A stretch of DNA of 64,000 nucleotides. It comes from Rhodobacteraceae bacterium LNNU 3342. GTDB lineage: Bacteria; Pseudomonadota; Alphaproteobacteria; Rhodobacterales; Rhodobacteraceae. Position numbers and translations under genes: made by a program. Within the stretch, counting starts at the first letter, position 1. Each line of letters begins with the position of its first letter. Below the pieces are notes generated by a model, which worked only from the letters and a program-made list of their open reading frames with translations, ran no database searches and had not been told where the DNA came from. The DNA lies in NCBI GenBank assembly GCA_008711135.1, contig VUAW01000003.1:233676-297675 (forward strand), written 5' to 3'. Below are positions 54,783 through 64,000 of the stretch, piece after piece.

Positions 54783-54799
54783 GGCCCCGCGTCGGGGCC
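54783..54799. terminator. Hairpin upstream of gmd
   Basis: GGCCCCG (54783-54789) and CGGGGCC (54793-54799) form a perfect 7-bp stem with loop CGT, between the LuxR-type regulator and gmd. No T-tract follows on either strand, so it may be a leader structure rather than a terminator. Confidence 0.3.
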
Positions 54800-55004
54800 G
54801 GGCTGAGGGCAACTGCAAGCCTTTGCCTATCAAGGGAAACGCGAGCGTCGGCGTCCTGTCAAACCGGCCATAGGGGGTAAGGCGACGACCGTTTGGGTGT
54901 ATCTGCATCCCGCCCGCGCCGGCAGTCTGGCGGCGCAGGCAGGGCCGTTCCGGAACGGGTGTCCCGGCCAGGCAGTCAGGTTTCGGGGGTGGGGGTGCGT
55001 CTGG

Positions 55005-55751
55005 TCAGATCGGCGGACTCATCATGTTGAGCTTGAAGGCAGCTTCGGTCCGGTTGGTGACCTTCAGCTTCTTCATGATGTTGCGGATGTGGACCTTGAC
55101 GGTGCTTTCGCAGACGTCGAGTTCGTAGGCGATCACCTTGTTCGGCTTGCCGCGCCGCAGTGCCTCGATGACGGCGAACTGACGCTCGGTGAACTCGGTA
55201 TCGAACCGTATCTGTTCGGCGGGCGCAGGGACGTATTCCTGCCGCATGGCCTGAATGCTGCGCAGGGGCAGGAAGATGCCGCCCATGGCCGTCAGCCGCG
55301 CGGCCTGCACGATTTCGTCGATGCCCACGGACGATGGGAAGTATCCCACCGCGCCACAGTCGAGCGCCGCGATCATGTGCTGGAGCGAGGTTGAATCGCC
55401 CATGACGACGACCGGGATCCCTGACCTTTCGATGAACGAGGCAAGCTCGCCTCGAAGGTCATCCTCGGACATGTCGCGGGATCCGATGTTGACGATGACG
55501 ATCTGCTGCAAGGCAGCACCCTCACGCAGGGGCTGCCACTCAGCCAGTGTGGCAAGGCCAACGACATCGACGTCGGGATAAGTCATCGCCATGCACCTGA
55601 CAAAGCAGGCACGCTCCAACTCCCGGGGATCAACTACCACAAGAGCCAGAGATTTTGGCGGCGCCTCAACGACGTCCATCCTTCCAACCCGACGCAAGAT
55701 CGAGCTGAATCCTGATTTGTCTTCGGCCGACAGAGAAGCGAACTCTCCCAT
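55005..55751 (-). CDS. LuxR/NarL-type transcriptional regulator with degenerate receiver domain
   Basis: About 248 residues. The N-terminal 150 residues follow a receiver-like alternation (LALVVVDPREL, QIVIVNIGS, IPVVVMGDSTS, AVGYFPSS), but the expected phospho-acceptor Asp is Asn in IVIVNIGS and the conserved Lys is Ser in YFPSS. The C-terminal LuxR HTH (FTERQFAVIEALRRGKPNKVIAYELDVCESTVKVHIRNIMKKL, about 185-235) is intact. It lies between the flippase and gmd and probably controls exopolysaccharide genes. A 16-bp palindrome lies 38 bases upstream. Starts at 55751 or 55763 are possible; GAGGT favours 55751. Confidence 0.85.
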   Translation of the reverse strand: MGEFASLSAEDKSGFSSILRRVGRMDVVEAPPKSLALVVVDPRELERACFVRCMAMTYPDVDVVGLATLAEWQPLREGAALQQIVIVNIGSRDMSEDDLRGELASFIERSGIPVVVMGDSTSLQHMIAALDCGAVGYFPSSVGIDEIVQAARLTAMGGIFLPLRSIQAMRQEYVPAPAEQIRFDTEFTERQFAVIEALRRGKPNKVIAYELDVCESTVKVHIRNIMKKLKVTNRTEAAFKLNMMSPPI

Positions 55752-55788
55752 TCGGTACCTCATGAATTTTACTTGGAACTAACGTAAC

Positions 55789-55804
55789 TGGTTAACGTTA
55801 ACCA
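55789..55804. promoter_or_regulatory. Perfect 16-bp palindrome (candidate operator) upstream of the LuxR-type regulator
   Basis: TGGTTAACGTTAACCA at 55789-55804 is a perfect inverted repeat. It sits between the regulator start (55751) and the flippase gene end (55912), in an AT-rich stretch that also has additional GTTAC/GTAAC half-like sites. It is well placed for autoregulation by the LuxR-type protein or binding by another dimer. Confidence 0.55.
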
Positions 55805-55911
55805 TCTTACCACGCGCTAAGCAGTGTTACCAAATCGTTCTTCCACTTCTGGGCATAGTGGCGCTCTACCCACTTTGGTCAGGGGTAGCCATTTGGTGAT
55901 GGAGGGTGAGG

Positions 55912-57384
55912 TCAGGCTGTGCCGCCTGCCCGGAGGCCGCGCCGAAGAGCTCCTCCTAACGAACCGAAAAGCAGGCGGATTTCCTTGGAAAGGGAATGCC
56001 GGGAAGCCATAAGGGCTATACCCCATCCGAAGGTGGCACCAGCGATGGCACCAGCGGTTCTGGGCCAGTCCAAGTCAAAGCCATGGGGTGCAGAAGCGAT
56101 CAGAAGCAGGGGAATCACCACTGTTCCGGCTGAAACGGCAAGGCTGGCGCGCGATGCGCGGAAGAATTCTCCCCATCCCAAGCCCGTGGCGCGGCAGATG
56201 AAATGAAGCGCGACCGCCATCTGAAGCGGCGCCGCCACAAGAAGCCCCAGCGCGACAGCGTCCAACCCGTGCGGGGCCGCGGCCATCAGCATCAGGGCCG
56301 AGGGGGGCAGGCTGATGAGACTTGCCCGCAGAGTATCCCCGATCCGGCCAAGGGAGATCAGCAGCGGATAGGTCATGAACGCGGGCGCAAGGGCCATGTT
56401 CGCGATCGCGATCACCCGGACAAGCGGCGGCACCTCGGTCCACTGCGGCCCCAGCAGCAACCGGACAATCGGGTCAGCCAGCAGCGCCACCATCAGCAGT
56501 GCGGGCCATTGGACCCCGGACATGAGCATGTGGCCGTGCAGGAAGCTTTCTTTCAAGTCGTCGCCTTCGCGGGCACGGGCGGCCATGGCCGGCAGCACCA
56601 CGGGCTGCAGCCCAGAGATGATGACCCGTTCCGGCAACTGGCAGACCGCCACCGCGCGCGACAGAAGCCCCACCGCGTCTGCGCCAAGGATCTTGCCGAA
56701 CACAAGCCGTGGCAGCAGGTCATAGGCCATGTTCGCCACGGACACGAGCATCGAGACAGACCCAAAAGACAGCAGTCGCCGCGCCCCGGCCAGCGAAGGC
56801 AGGAAAAGCCCCGGCTGCGGCTTCAGGCAGAAGGCGAGAATTGCGACCAATGCCGAAGACAGGACATAGCCCCACATGTAGCTTGCGGCCCCGACACCAA
56901 GAAGGCCCGCCCCCACCGTCACCGCCGCGTTTGCGATGGCTGCCGCGACGTTGATCCCGGCCAGAGCCCGGAACGCCAGGTCGCGTCTCAGCATTGCCAC
57001 GATGGGGGTTCCGAAGGGGATGATCAGGAAGCCTACCGTGCCGATCACCAGAAGGTGCTCCAGTTCCGGCTGCTCGTAGAACCGGGCGAATGCCCCCGCT
57101 CCAAGGAAGACGGCACCCCCCATGACCAGCGACAGGATCATGGTGACCGTGAACGCCGTCCGCATCATGTCGCGCCCGATCTCGCGCTCTTGCACGATGT
57201 AGGCGCCGATGCCGAAGTCGCGGAAGTTTTCCCCCAAAAGGATCACGGCCTGCGCCATGATGAACAGACCGGTTTCTGCCGGGGTGAGTACCCGTGCCAT
57301 CACTGCGGTGGTGAGAACCACCAGAACCTGCGCCACATAACGGTCAAGGAACGAAAATAGAAATGATCGCCGGAGCGGTGTCAT
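55912..57384 (-). CDS. Polysaccharide flippase / Wzx-type O-antigen transporter
   Basis: A 490-residue polytopic protein with about 12-14 hydrophobic helices, starting MTPLRRSFLFSFLDRYVAQ, of the PST/MOP oligosaccharide-flippase type (MARVLTPAETGLFIMAQAV, FGTPIVAMLRRDLAFR). It should flip lipid-linked sugar repeats across the inner membrane. It overlaps the preceding GT8 gene by four bases. No Wzy polymerase is recognisable nearby. Confidence 0.88.
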   Translation of the reverse strand: MTPLRRSFLFSFLDRYVAQVLVVLTTAVMARVLTPAETGLFIMAQAVILLGENFRDFGIGAYIVQEREIGRDMMRTAFTVTMILSLVMGGAVFLGAGAFARFYEQPELEHLLVIGTVGFLIIPFGTPIVAMLRRDLAFRALAGINVAAAIANAAVTVGAGLLGVGAASYMWGYVLSSALVAILAFCLKPQPGLFLPSLAGARRLLSFGSVSMLVSVANMAYDLLPRLVFGKILGADAVGLLSRAVAVCQLPERVIISGLQPVVLPAMAARAREGDDLKESFLHGHMLMSGVQWPALLMVALLADPIVRLLLGPQWTEVPPLVRVIAIANMALAPAFMTYPLLISLGRIGDTLRASLISLPPSALMLMAAAPHGLDAVALGLLVAAPLQMAVALHFICRATGLGWGEFFRASRASLAVSAGTVVIPLLLIASAPHGFDLDWPRTAGAIAGATFGWGIALMASRHSLSKEIRLLFGSLGGALRRGLRAGGTA

Positions 57385-58400
57385 CGCGCATCCTCTGACC
57401 TTTGTGTTCCGGGGCTGAAGGGCCGCAACAGCCGGGCCTTCGTGACGATCTCGCGCCGGATGCGCCGGGGATAAGACAGCAGGTCCAGGTAATCCTGGCC
57501 CAGTGCAGCCACCGCCCGGTCCAGCGCATATTCCGCCTGCTGCGCCCAACCCCGCAGCGGCGGCCGCGCCCCATGGAATGCCGTCATCCTCAGGTAGCGG
57601 AAATAGTCCCGCTTGCGAGGTATCGAGGAGCGGAAGAGCCAAGGCTTGTTAGCGGTCGTATAGTGGAGGATAGCAGGCGCCCGCCGCGCCTCCCGGGTGT
57701 GTGCGAATTCTTCCGGAAAGGCGCGCCGAGGAAGCTGGTACATCCGGGCCTGCAGGTTCCAGCGGCAATCCAGAAGCTGGATGTCGCCTTGAAGCACCGC
57801 ATTCAGCGCGTCCTGATCATGGAACCGGAGTTCTCTCTGCGCAGCCGCCCATTCCATCAGGCGGCGCCCGATGTCATCACGCCGCCACCGTTCGAGGTCG
57901 ATGAGCAGAACGCCGGAATTTACGTAGATGTGCCCCGGTTCGATGCCCAATCCTGCCAAGCGTCGAGGCTCAGTCCCATCCGGGTCCCAAGTGAAATCCA
58001 GTGCGGCACCCACCGCCTTGCCCTTGAGGTCGAGTTGCCAGAGCGGCCGAAGATCCGCGAGGACAACGGTATCACAATCCAGGTAGATGACGCGCGCGGC
58101 CGAGGGCGGAAGGAATTCAGGCGCCAGGAAGCGGAGATAGGCGTCGGCCGAAATATGGCGATCTGCGAAAAGACCTTGCAGCCGCACGGCAGACACGTGG
58201 TGTAACGTCAGGCTCAACCCGGGCCGGTCCGCAAGGCTCTGGCGCAGCAGCGCCTCGGCTGCCGGATCGTGATCGCAGGTCAGGACGTGAAGCACCATCG
58301 GGCCGGGCGTGTTGGCCGTTGCTGATACTGCCGTCACCGCAAGATGCTGAAAGTAGGACGCGCTGGCGCAGAACAGAAGCCGTGGGGGTTCGGCAAGCAC
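57381..58400 (-). CDS. Glycosyltransferase family 8
   Basis: A 339-residue retaining glycosyltransferase with the GT8 DxD motif in YLDCDTVVLADL, NSGVLLIDLERWR, DQDALNAVLQGDI and the metal-binding-type HYTTANKPW. GT8 enzymes transfer glucose, galactose or galacturonic acid residues; the acceptor is unknown. The start is a GTG at 58400, 3 bases after the upstream stop. Confidence 0.88.
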   Translation of the reverse strand: MLAEPPRLLFCASASYFQHLAVTAVSATANTPGPMVLHVLTCDHDPAAEALLRQSLADRPGLSLTLHHVSAVRLQGLFADRHISADAYLRFLAPEFLPPSAARVIYLDCDTVVLADLRPLWQLDLKGKAVGAALDFTWDPDGTEPRRLAGLGIEPGHIYVNSGVLLIDLERWRRDDIGRRLMEWAAAQRELRFHDQDALNAVLQGDIQLLDCRWNLQARMYQLPRRAFPEEFAHTREARRAPAILHYTTANKPWLFRSSIPRKRDYFRYLRMTAFHGARPPLRGWAQQAEYALDRAVAALGQDYLDLLSYPRRIRREIVTKARLLRPFSPGTQRSEDAR

Positions 58401-58403
58401 CGC

Positions 58404-60062
58404 TCAGATCCTCCGCAGCCACAGGACGCTGGCCCGGCCTCCCAGCCATTCAGGGATGAGGCAGCGCCACGACGCCTGTCCGCTTCGGGACAGTGTGGCC
58501 CGCAGGCGGTGCAGTGGTGGCGCGAGCTTCAGGTCGAGTGTTTCGGCGATGGTCAGGCGTGCTGCAGTGGTTGCGCCGCCTGCTGCATTGCCAAAGACGA
58601 AGGGCGAAAAAAGATCGAGATCTTCCAGCCGTGTTGCCGGATCGCGGGTTTCGGCAGGGGGCGTGGCCGGCGGCAGGGCAAGGACCCTGTCATAGACAGC
58701 CGCAAGCGCCCGGTTCCAGCCATCCCCCATGTTGGTCGCTTCGATCGAGGCGCGGGTGCGCAGGCCGAGGTCGTTCCGCAGCACCTCGTCGGCAACCAGT
58801 GCCATGACCGTCTGCTGCAGGTCTTCGATTCCCGAGGCGCGCAAAATGACCTCATCGATGCCCGGCGAATCCGCGCCCATGACCCGGCAGCCGGAACCGA
58901 ATGCAACGCGGGTGACAAGCGGGATACCGTGCAGCCCCGCCTCGAACAGCGACGTGATCGAGGGGAAAGGAAAGGAGTCGATGTAGATATCCGCCGCTTG
59001 GAAGAACAGTTCCACATCCGGGCGTTCGGGGTGCATCAGGATCTGCCCCGGCGCTGCGCGTTCGGCGGCTGACCAGTCTGCTGTACCCCCGGGGCCAACG
59101 GCGACCAGCCGGACCCGCGGGTTGGACTTAAGCACCGGCAGAAGGCTGTCGGCATAGGTCATGCCCGGCAGGTCGCGAAATTTCGTGCCGCGGGCGACCG
59201 TCAGCAGGACAATGCTGTCCCCCGGCAGCCCCAAGGCCGCCTTTGCGGCGGAACGGCTGTGGGTGCGGGCGGGCTTGTCCAGCCGCAGGGGCAACAGCAT
59301 CCCGCGCTGCGGTTCGATCCCCCGCCGGGATGCCGCCAGCTCTTGCCCGGACCTCCGGGTATTCACCACCAGATCCGCAAATCCCGCACCCAGCCAGAAC
59401 AGGTGATCGGCATGATCCAGAAGGATCACACGGGGCCTGCGGCGCATCCCGGCCAAGGCAAGGAAGGGAAGGATGTCCATATTGTGAACATGAAGAACCA
59501 TGACGTCGCTTTGCGCCATCAGCACCTGGAGCCGCCGCGCCCAGGTCAGCAGGCCGCCGACAGCCCGGTTCACCCGGACGATCGGCACCTCTTCAAGCCC
59601 CTTGGCAAGCGCCGCCGGAAAAGTCCTGTACTGACGGGTCAGTGCGACCGAATGCTTGTTTTCCACATCGGCGGCGATCCACCGGGCCATCATGCGGCCA
59701 TGCCCGCCAATGGCGTGGATGCGGGTGGCCACATGCAGGATGCGCAGGGGCTCGCCCGGCCGCGGGGTCCTTTCCGGCCACGCGGGGCTGGAAACGGCAG
59801 CCTCCCCCAGATCCTGCAACTGGCGTTCCAGCCGGGGCGAGGTGAACCGCCCCGGATGCCACAGCACCGCATGATTTGCCGCCACCTGTGCCGCCAGCGC
59901 GGCCTCGCCCCAGCGCCGGCTCTGGATCAGGGCGTCGACCCGTTCCAGCAGCACATCGAGCATACGGGCGTGATCATGGACCAGCGGCGCGGCCTCGCGG
60001 CGCCACTGGGCCAGAACCGCCGCATCCAGCGCGGGATCGACTGGGACGGCAGCGGCTTTCAT
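58404..60062 (-). CDS. Glycosyltransferase (GT4-like) with N-terminal extension
   Basis: A 552-residue protein. The N-terminal about 100 residues are helical and unassigned, followed by a GT-B fold start ([23 protein letters not shown]) and a C-terminal nucleotide-sugar region ([18 protein letters not shown], near residue 380). The characteristic E-x7-E motif is only partly recognisable. Sugar specificity unknown. It overlaps uxs by four bases. Confidence 0.78.
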   Translation of the reverse strand: MKAAAVPVDPALDAAVLAQWRREAAPLVHDHARMLDVLLERVDALIQSRRWGEAALAAQVAANHAVLWHPGRFTSPRLERQLQDLGEAAVSSPAWPERTPRPGEPLRILHVATRIHAIGGHGRMMARWIAADVENKHSVALTRQYRTFPAALAKGLEEVPIVRVNRAVGGLLTWARRLQVLMAQSDVMVLHVHNMDILPFLALAGMRRRPRVILLDHADHLFWLGAGFADLVVNTRRSGQELAASRRGIEPQRGMLLPLRLDKPARTHSRSAAKAALGLPGDSIVLLTVARGTKFRDLPGMTYADSLLPVLKSNPRVRLVAVGPGGTADWSAAERAAPGQILMHPERPDVELFFQAADIYIDSFPFPSITSLFEAGLHGIPLVTRVAFGSGCRVMGADSPGIDEVILRASGIEDLQQTVMALVADEVLRNDLGLRTRASIEATNMGDGWNRALAAVYDRVLALPPATPPAETRDPATRLEDLDLFSPFVFGNAAGGATTAARLTIAETLDLKLAPPLHRLRATLSRSGQASWRCLIPEWLGGRASVLWLRRI

Positions 60063-61084
60063 CGCGCGGCGCTGCCGGCCAACACTGCCTCGGCCGGTTC
60101 GCGCACTCCGCCGGTGACAACCAGAGGCGCCGCGATGCCGCCCCGCAGGCGGTTTTCGAAATAGGCGATGGTCCGTTCAAGCCCCGTCCGCAGCGGGATG
60201 GTCGGCGCCCAGCCCAGCTGCGAGGTCGCGCGTCCGATGTCGGGTCGGCGCTGCTGTGGATCGTCCTGCGGAAGCGGATGGTACACGATGCGCGACCGCG
60301 ATCCGGTCAGCCCGATCACCAGCTCGGCCAGCTCCTTCACCGTGAACTCACCGGGGTTGCCTAGGTTGACCGGCCCGGCCACCTCGTCCGGGGCGTCCAT
60401 CAGCGCCCGGATGCCGGCTACAAGGTCATCGACATAGCAGAACGACCGGGTCTGGGACCCGTCGCCATAGATGGTGACCGGTTCGTTGCGAAGCGCCTGC
60501 ACGATGAAGTTCGACACCACCCGCCCGTCATTGGGCGACATGCGCGGCCCATAGGTGTTGAAGATGCGCGCGACGCGGATGTTGACCCCATACTGGCGGT
60601 GATAGTCGAAGAACAGCGTCTCGGCGCAGCGCTTGCCTTCGTCATAGCAGGACCGGGGGCCGATAGGGTTCACGTTGCCCCAATAGCCTTCCGGCTGCGG
60701 ATGCACCGAGGGATCGCCATAGACCTCACTGGTCGAGGCCTGGAACACCTTGGCCTTCAGCCGCTTTGCAAGGCCCAGAACGTTGATCGCGCCATGCACG
60801 CTGGTCTTGGTGGTCTGCACCGGATCGACCTGGTAATGCGCGGGCGAGGCCGGGCAGGCGAGGTTATAGATCTCGTCGACCTCGACATAGATCGGGAAGG
60901 TCACGTCGTGCCGCATCAGCTCGAACCGGGGGTCGTCCAGAAGATGGGCGACGTTGGCGCGGGACCCGGTGAAGTAGTTGTCCAGGCAAAGAACCTCGTG
61001 CCCCGCCTTCAGAAGTGCCTCGCAGAGGAACGAGCCGACGAAGCCCGCCCCGCCCGTCACCAGTATCCGTTTGCTGTTGATCAT
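60059..61084 (-). CDS. uxs: UDP-glucuronate decarboxylase (UDP-xylose synthase)
   Basis: A 341-residue SDR enzyme that decarboxylates UDP-glucuronate to UDP-xylose. The start [33 protein letters not shown], catalytic STSEVYGDP and YDEGKRCAE (YxxxK) are family signatures. It provides xylose donors for the polymer. The ATG at 61084 is preceded by AGGAC; GT4 gene overlaps its stop. Confidence 0.95.
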   Translation of the reverse strand: MINSKRILVTGGAGFVGSFLCEALLKAGHEVLCLDNYFTGSRANVAHLLDDPRFELMRHDVTFPIYVEVDEIYNLACPASPAHYQVDPVQTTKTSVHGAINVLGLAKRLKAKVFQASTSEVYGDPSVHPQPEGYWGNVNPIGPRSCYDEGKRCAETLFFDYHRQYGVNIRVARIFNTYGPRMSPNDGRVVSNFIVQALRNEPVTIYGDGSQTRSFCYVDDLVAGIRALMDAPDEVAGPVNLGNPGEFTVKELAELVIGLTGSRSRIVYHPLPQDDPQQRRPDIGRATSQLGWAPTIPLRTGLERTIAYFENRLRGGIAAPLVVTGGVREPAEAVLAGSAAR

Positions 61085-61122
61085 GTCCTGCGTCCTTTTC
61101 GATGATGCGCGTTCGCGGCAGG

Positions 61123-62502
61123 TCAGGCCCCGGTCTTGCGGAAGACGGCGGCGAAGGTGTTGAAGACGATGTAGCCGTCGAACCACAGCGACCGGTTGTC
61201 GATGTAGAAGTTGTCCAGCTGCTGCTGCAATTCGACGTCGGCGTTGCTGCGGTCCGATATCTGCCAGAGCCCGGTCAGGCCCGGCATGACCGAACACCGT
61301 TTCTGCCGGAAGGCGCCGTCCATCGCGGCCAGGTGGTAGTCGGGGAACGGGCGGGGGCCCACGATGCTCATGTTCCCGGCGATGACGTTGAAGAGCTGGG
61401 GAAGCTCGTCGCAGCTTGTTGCCCGCAGGAAGCGGCCGACGCCGGGAAGGATGCGCGGATCGTTCCGCAGCTTAAAGTGGCGGGCCCATTCCTCGCGCGC
61501 GGCGAGATCGGTTTCCAGCAGGTGGTTCAGCCGCTGTTCTGCATCGCGATACATTGTGCGCAGCTTGAGCACATGCACCGTCCTGCCGCCCAACCCTTCG
61601 CGCGCTTGGCGATAGATGACAGGCCCCGGATCGGCGATGCGGATCGCGATCGCCGCAAGCAACATGATCGGGCCCGCAACCGCCAGCGCGGGGATTGCAA
61701 TGGCAAGATCCATCACCCGTTGAAGCGGTCGGCCAGCGCGGTTGCGGCCGATGATGGTCATCCCGATCCGCCCGTTCAGCGCGCCGGGGCAAAGGCCGCT
61801 GATCCTCAGGTTCGGCAGGTCGGCGAGCAGGATCACCTCGGCGTGGCTGCGACGCAGGGCGTCGAGCTCTGCGGTCGCCGGCATGTGGTGCCCGGCATAA
61901 AGCGCGACCGGGCGATGCCCTTCGGCTGTGCCATGATGTGCCGGGATCGGGTTGATGCCATACTGCCAGTTGCGCGTGAAGTAATCTGATACGCTGCGAG
62001 CAAGAGCGGGAGCGCCGATCACTTCGACTGCATCGCCCCAGGCGCCCGACCGCATCAGCCTGCCACGCACCAGATGACGCAACCCCCACTGGACGATCAG
62101 CGCGGCCAGCTGAAATCCAAGCAGGATGCCCGCCAGCCAGGCATCCTGCGCAAGCAGCCCCGCCACAAGCGCCGCGGCGCCCGCGAGGGGAATCGTGGCT
62201 AGCAGCCTGCGCCGAAGATGCTCGTGCGGGTGCAACCGGTATCCAGGGTAAAGCGAGGCAAGCGCCTGAAGCGCCATCGTGGCTGCCGCAAGCAGCATCA
62301 CCGGTTCGGTCACCGGCACAGTGGTCAGCCCTTGCGGGACGATGGTGATGAAAAGTTCGTATACAAGAAGATAGCCCGCCAGGTCCGCTGCAATCAGCGC
62401 CATCTGCGGCAGGCGCCGCCAGAGTTGGGGCGCAAGTTGCGCGCCCGGAAGCAGCGCATCATGGTCCTGCAGGCCAGTGACCTGTGCGTCCGGGGCCTTC
62501 AT
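61123..62502 (-). CDS. Initiating sugar-phosphate transferase (WcaJ/WbaP-like)
   Basis: A 459-residue polytopic PHPT with four to five N-terminal helices, a central CoA-binding-like region (about 130-240), and the catalytic domain (about 255-459) beginning [66 protein letters not shown] and [14 protein letters not shown] are signatures (quoted in pieces). It loads the first sugar phosphate (probably glucose or galactose) on undecaprenyl phosphate. Confidence 0.93.
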   Translation of the reverse strand: MKAPDAQVTGLQDHDALLPGAQLAPQLWRRLPQMALIAADLAGYLLVYELFITIVPQGLTTVPVTEPVMLLAAATMALQALASLYPGYRLHPHEHLRRRLLATIPLAGAAALVAGLLAQDAWLAGILLGFQLAALIVQWGLRHLVRGRLMRSGAWGDAVEVIGAPALARSVSDYFTRNWQYGINPIPAHHGTAEGHRPVALYAGHHMPATAELDALRRSHAEVILLADLPNLRISGLCPGALNGRIGMTIIGRNRAGRPLQRVMDLAIAIPALAVAGPIMLLAAIAIRIADPGPVIYRQAREGLGGRTVHVLKLRTMYRDAEQRLNHLLETDLAAREEWARHFKLRNDPRILPGVGRFLRATSCDELPQLFNVIAGNMSIVGPRPFPDYHLAAMDGAFRQKRCSVMPGLTGLWQISDRSNADVELQQQLDNFYIDNRSLWFDGYIVFNTFAAVFRKTGA

Positions 62503-62619
62503 GGTGCTCTCCGTTGCGCAGCGGCCAGAGGCGAGGGCGTTTCAAGACGTGTCAGGGCCCGCGGCGGGACGTGGCTTTCAAGGCTGCCCATCGGCTGTCT
62601 CCGTTCTGGAAGTGGGGTT

Positions 62620-63498
62620 TCAGTCGCCTTGCGGTCGCGATGGGTCTGCCAGTGGCGGCTCGTCCAACGGGAAGCGCCAGATGCCGCTTTTCTGTGCGAC
62701 CATCAGCGCGATGAAGCCGGGCACGGTGATGGCATACCGGCGCCAGAGGCGACGCGGCTCGCTGGCAAGGCGGAAGGCCCATTCCATCCCGATGCGCTGC
62801 AAGAAGGCAGGGGCCTGCGGCTTCATCCCCGCGTGAAAATCGAAGGCCGCGCCAACCCCGACCAGCGCCGGCGCGTCCAGGCGGTCGCGCATCCGGGCCA
62901 TCCAGCGCTCCTGCTTCGGGGTGCTGAGCCCGACCCACACGATGTCGCAGCCAAGCGCGTTGATCCGGTCGGCTATGTCATCCGCTTCTTCCTCGGTCAG
63001 TTCACGGAAGGGCGGCGCGTATGTGCCCACGATCCGCGCCCCGGGAAAGCGGCGGAGCAGCCTGTATTCCAGCCGCGCAAGCACGTCGGTAGTTGTGCCG
63101 TACAGGAAGTGCCTGACCCCTTGGTCGCGCCCGCGATCCACCAGTTCATGCATCAGATCGGGTCCATAGACGCGCCCGCTCTGCCGGTGACCTGCCATCC
63201 TCAGCGCCCAGACCAGCGGCATGCCGTCGGGCGTCACCATGAAGGCGCGATTGTGGATCATGCGCAGTTCGGTGTCCTTGCGTGCCCGCACGACCCCATG
63301 CGCGTCCCGCACGCAAACATAGCCTTTGCGCCCGCTCTTGATCAGGTCCAGAACCTGCCGGGTAGCCGTGGCAAGGTTCACCACGCTGATGCGCATCCCG
63401 GCCAGGTTGATGCTGTCGATCGGGGCGGGACCGTTCAGGATCGCGGCCTTGTGGGCAACCTCGGGTTCCCGCTGAGCGGAAAGGATCCTGTTCGACAT
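62620..63498 (-). CDS. WecG/TagA/CpsF-family glycosyltransferase
   Basis: A 292-residue GT26 enzyme. INLAGMRISVVNLATATRQVLDLI, VTPDGMPLVWALRMAG, RVYGPDLMHELVDRG and VGVGAAFDFHAGMKPQAP are signatures. It adds the second sugar, often glucuronic acid or ManNAc-type, to the lipid-linked intermediate. It is the most upstream gene of the reverse exopolysaccharide block, so the promoter lies in 63.5-63.83 kb. Confidence 0.92.
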   Translation of the reverse strand: MSNRILSAQREPEVAHKAAILNGPAPIDSINLAGMRISVVNLATATRQVLDLIKSGRKGYVCVRDAHGVVRARKDTELRMIHNRAFMVTPDGMPLVWALRMAGHRQSGRVYGPDLMHELVDRGRDQGVRHFLYGTTTDVLARLEYRLLRRFPGARIVGTYAPPFRELTEEEADDIADRINALGCDIVWVGLSTPKQERWMARMRDRLDAPALVGVGAAFDFHAGMKPQAPAFLQRIGMEWAFRLASEPRRLWRRYAITVPGFIALMVAQKSGIWRFPLDEPPLADPSRPQGD

Positions 63499-63830
63499 GG
63501 CGCCACCCTGTTCAAAGCAACCTGTTCCGGATGCTAGGTTCGCCGCCGCCCTTTGCGCTATTGGCTATAGGATCAAGCGCATAGGTCCGATGAGGGGGGA
63601 GGGCTGCGCTGCGCTGCCGCGAGATGTAATCCACACCGCCATTCGGGGGAGCGGGATCTCCTGTTGGAGAAGTATGCTTGGTCTCCGCGCCCGAAGGGTC
63701 AGGATGTAGCCTATTCGGGCACCTGCACTGCAGAAGGGCGCCGCAGTATCGTTCGTTTCGCGGCCAGCAAGGCCGTGTTTTCCGGATCGACCCACCAATT
63801 GAAGGCGCGGCCGATCAGGGAGGGGGGATA
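63499..63830. other. Intergenic region between wecG-like and phytanoyl-CoA-dioxygenase-like genes
   Basis: No gene or RNA is recognised. As the divergent region between two genes it must contain the promoter for the exopolysaccharide block on the reverse strand and for the truncated gene on the forward strand. GGGAGGGGGG at about 63819-63828 is the ribosome-binding site of the latter. No clear operator or repeat was found. Confidence 0.4.
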
Positions 63831-63965
63831 ATGATCGAATCGTCCGAATTATTGACCGGCGCCAGTCAGAAGGCGCTGCGCGAAGACGGCTATCTGATCC
63901 GCCGGGGGTGCCTGAGCGCCAAACAAATAGAGACACTTCGCGCCGTAGGTCATGTTGACAAATGA
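63831..63965 (+). pseudogene. Phytanoyl-CoA-dioxygenase-like gene, truncated after 44 codons
   Basis: The ATG at 63831 follows GGGAGGGGGGATA and gives MIESSELLTGASQKALR, then EDGYLIRRGCLSAKQIETL. This is the usual N-terminus of phytanoyl-CoA dioxygenase (PhyH)-type Fe(II)/2-oxoglutarate enzymes, which normally run 250-300 residues. The reading frame stops at 63965, soon after codon 38, just where the sequence changes character. Truncation by insertion of a mobile element is the likely cause. Confidence 0.55.
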
Positions 63966-64000
63966 CGGAACCAGAGGCGGATCGATGTGATGTCGATGAA
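63944..64000. mobile_element. Possible left end of an insertion sequence (runs off window)
   Basis: From about 63944 the sequence GTAGGTCATGTTGACAAATG and what follows no longer continues the dioxygenase frame. Its position at a broken gene fits an IS terminal repeat, perhaps of an IS5-like element. No transposase is within the window, so this is unproven. Confidence 0.35.

Noticed and set aside
54783..54799. GC hairpin upstream of gmd as a definite intrinsic terminator
   Set aside because: It lacks a T-tract on both strands, so it was kept only as a low-confidence structure.

Overview
The window is a 64 kb piece of a high-GC alphaproteobacterial chromosome, almost certainly from a Rhodobacteraceae member (Rhodobacter/Gemmobacter/Tabrizicola-type; the genus cannot be fixed from the sequence alone). 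The main evidence is the divergent regB / senC-regA redox-signalling locus followed by ahcY, the aerobic CobG/CobN/CobF cobalamin pathway, the mitofilin-like/HemY-like pair after hemD, and the popZ-like/tolC/pcm block. Coding density is high. Many genes overlap by 1-28 bases, and no complete insertion sequence, CRISPR array, rRNA operon or replication origin is present.

Layout. 1-4.5 kb: regB (cut by the window edge), senC, regA, an HD-domain hydrolase, ahcY, and a glycosyltransferase gene interrupted by an in-frame amber codon. 4.7-11.1 kb: a reverse operon tsaD-gpsA-yciI-EVE, then forward hemD, a mitofilin-like and a HemY-like membrane protein, and tRNA-Thr(CGT). 11.1-13.2 kb: a short accessory stretch with an RTX-like protein of about 27-residue repeats and an orphan rfbC. 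13.2-17.6 kb: a siderophore-type ABC importer behind an iron-box-like palindrome, then a HupE-family protein. 17.6-31 kb: housekeeping genes (trhO, pncA-pncB, PiT, Nudix, arfB, a compact small-ORF/structured-RNA unit, yhhQ, a phytase-like esterase, mepA, an MFS transporter, a thioesterase, yggT, recQ, yaaA).

31-48.3 kb: a large aerobic cobalamin (B12) cluster. cobQ and cobO lie on one side of a cobalamin riboswitch. On the other side the riboswitch leads hupE-like - DUF1636 - cobW - cobN-cobG-cobH-cobI-cobJ, then cobL-cobE-cobM-cobB-cobA, then cobF. cobK and bluB are embedded on the opposite strand. Together these encode most corrin-ring steps, cobalt uptake and handling, one cobaltochelatase subunit, adenosylation and lower-ligand (DMB) synthesis. 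cobS/cobT and the nucleotide-loop assembly genes (cobC/D/P/U/V) are not in the window.

48.3-51 kb: popZ-like, tolC and pcm on the reverse strand, then tRNA-Cys(GCA). 51.1-63.5 kb: an exopolysaccharide locus on the reverse strand. wecG, an initiating sugar-phosphate transferase, UDP-xylose synthase, two glycosyltransferases and a flippase are followed by a LuxR-type regulator with a degenerate receiver domain and then the GDP-fucose genes gmd-fcl-manC. This predicts a polymer containing fucose and xylose-type sugars; a polymerase and export machinery must lie elsewhere. The window ends in a phytanoyl-CoA-dioxygenase-like gene that stops after 44 codons, at sequence that looks like the edge of a mobile element.
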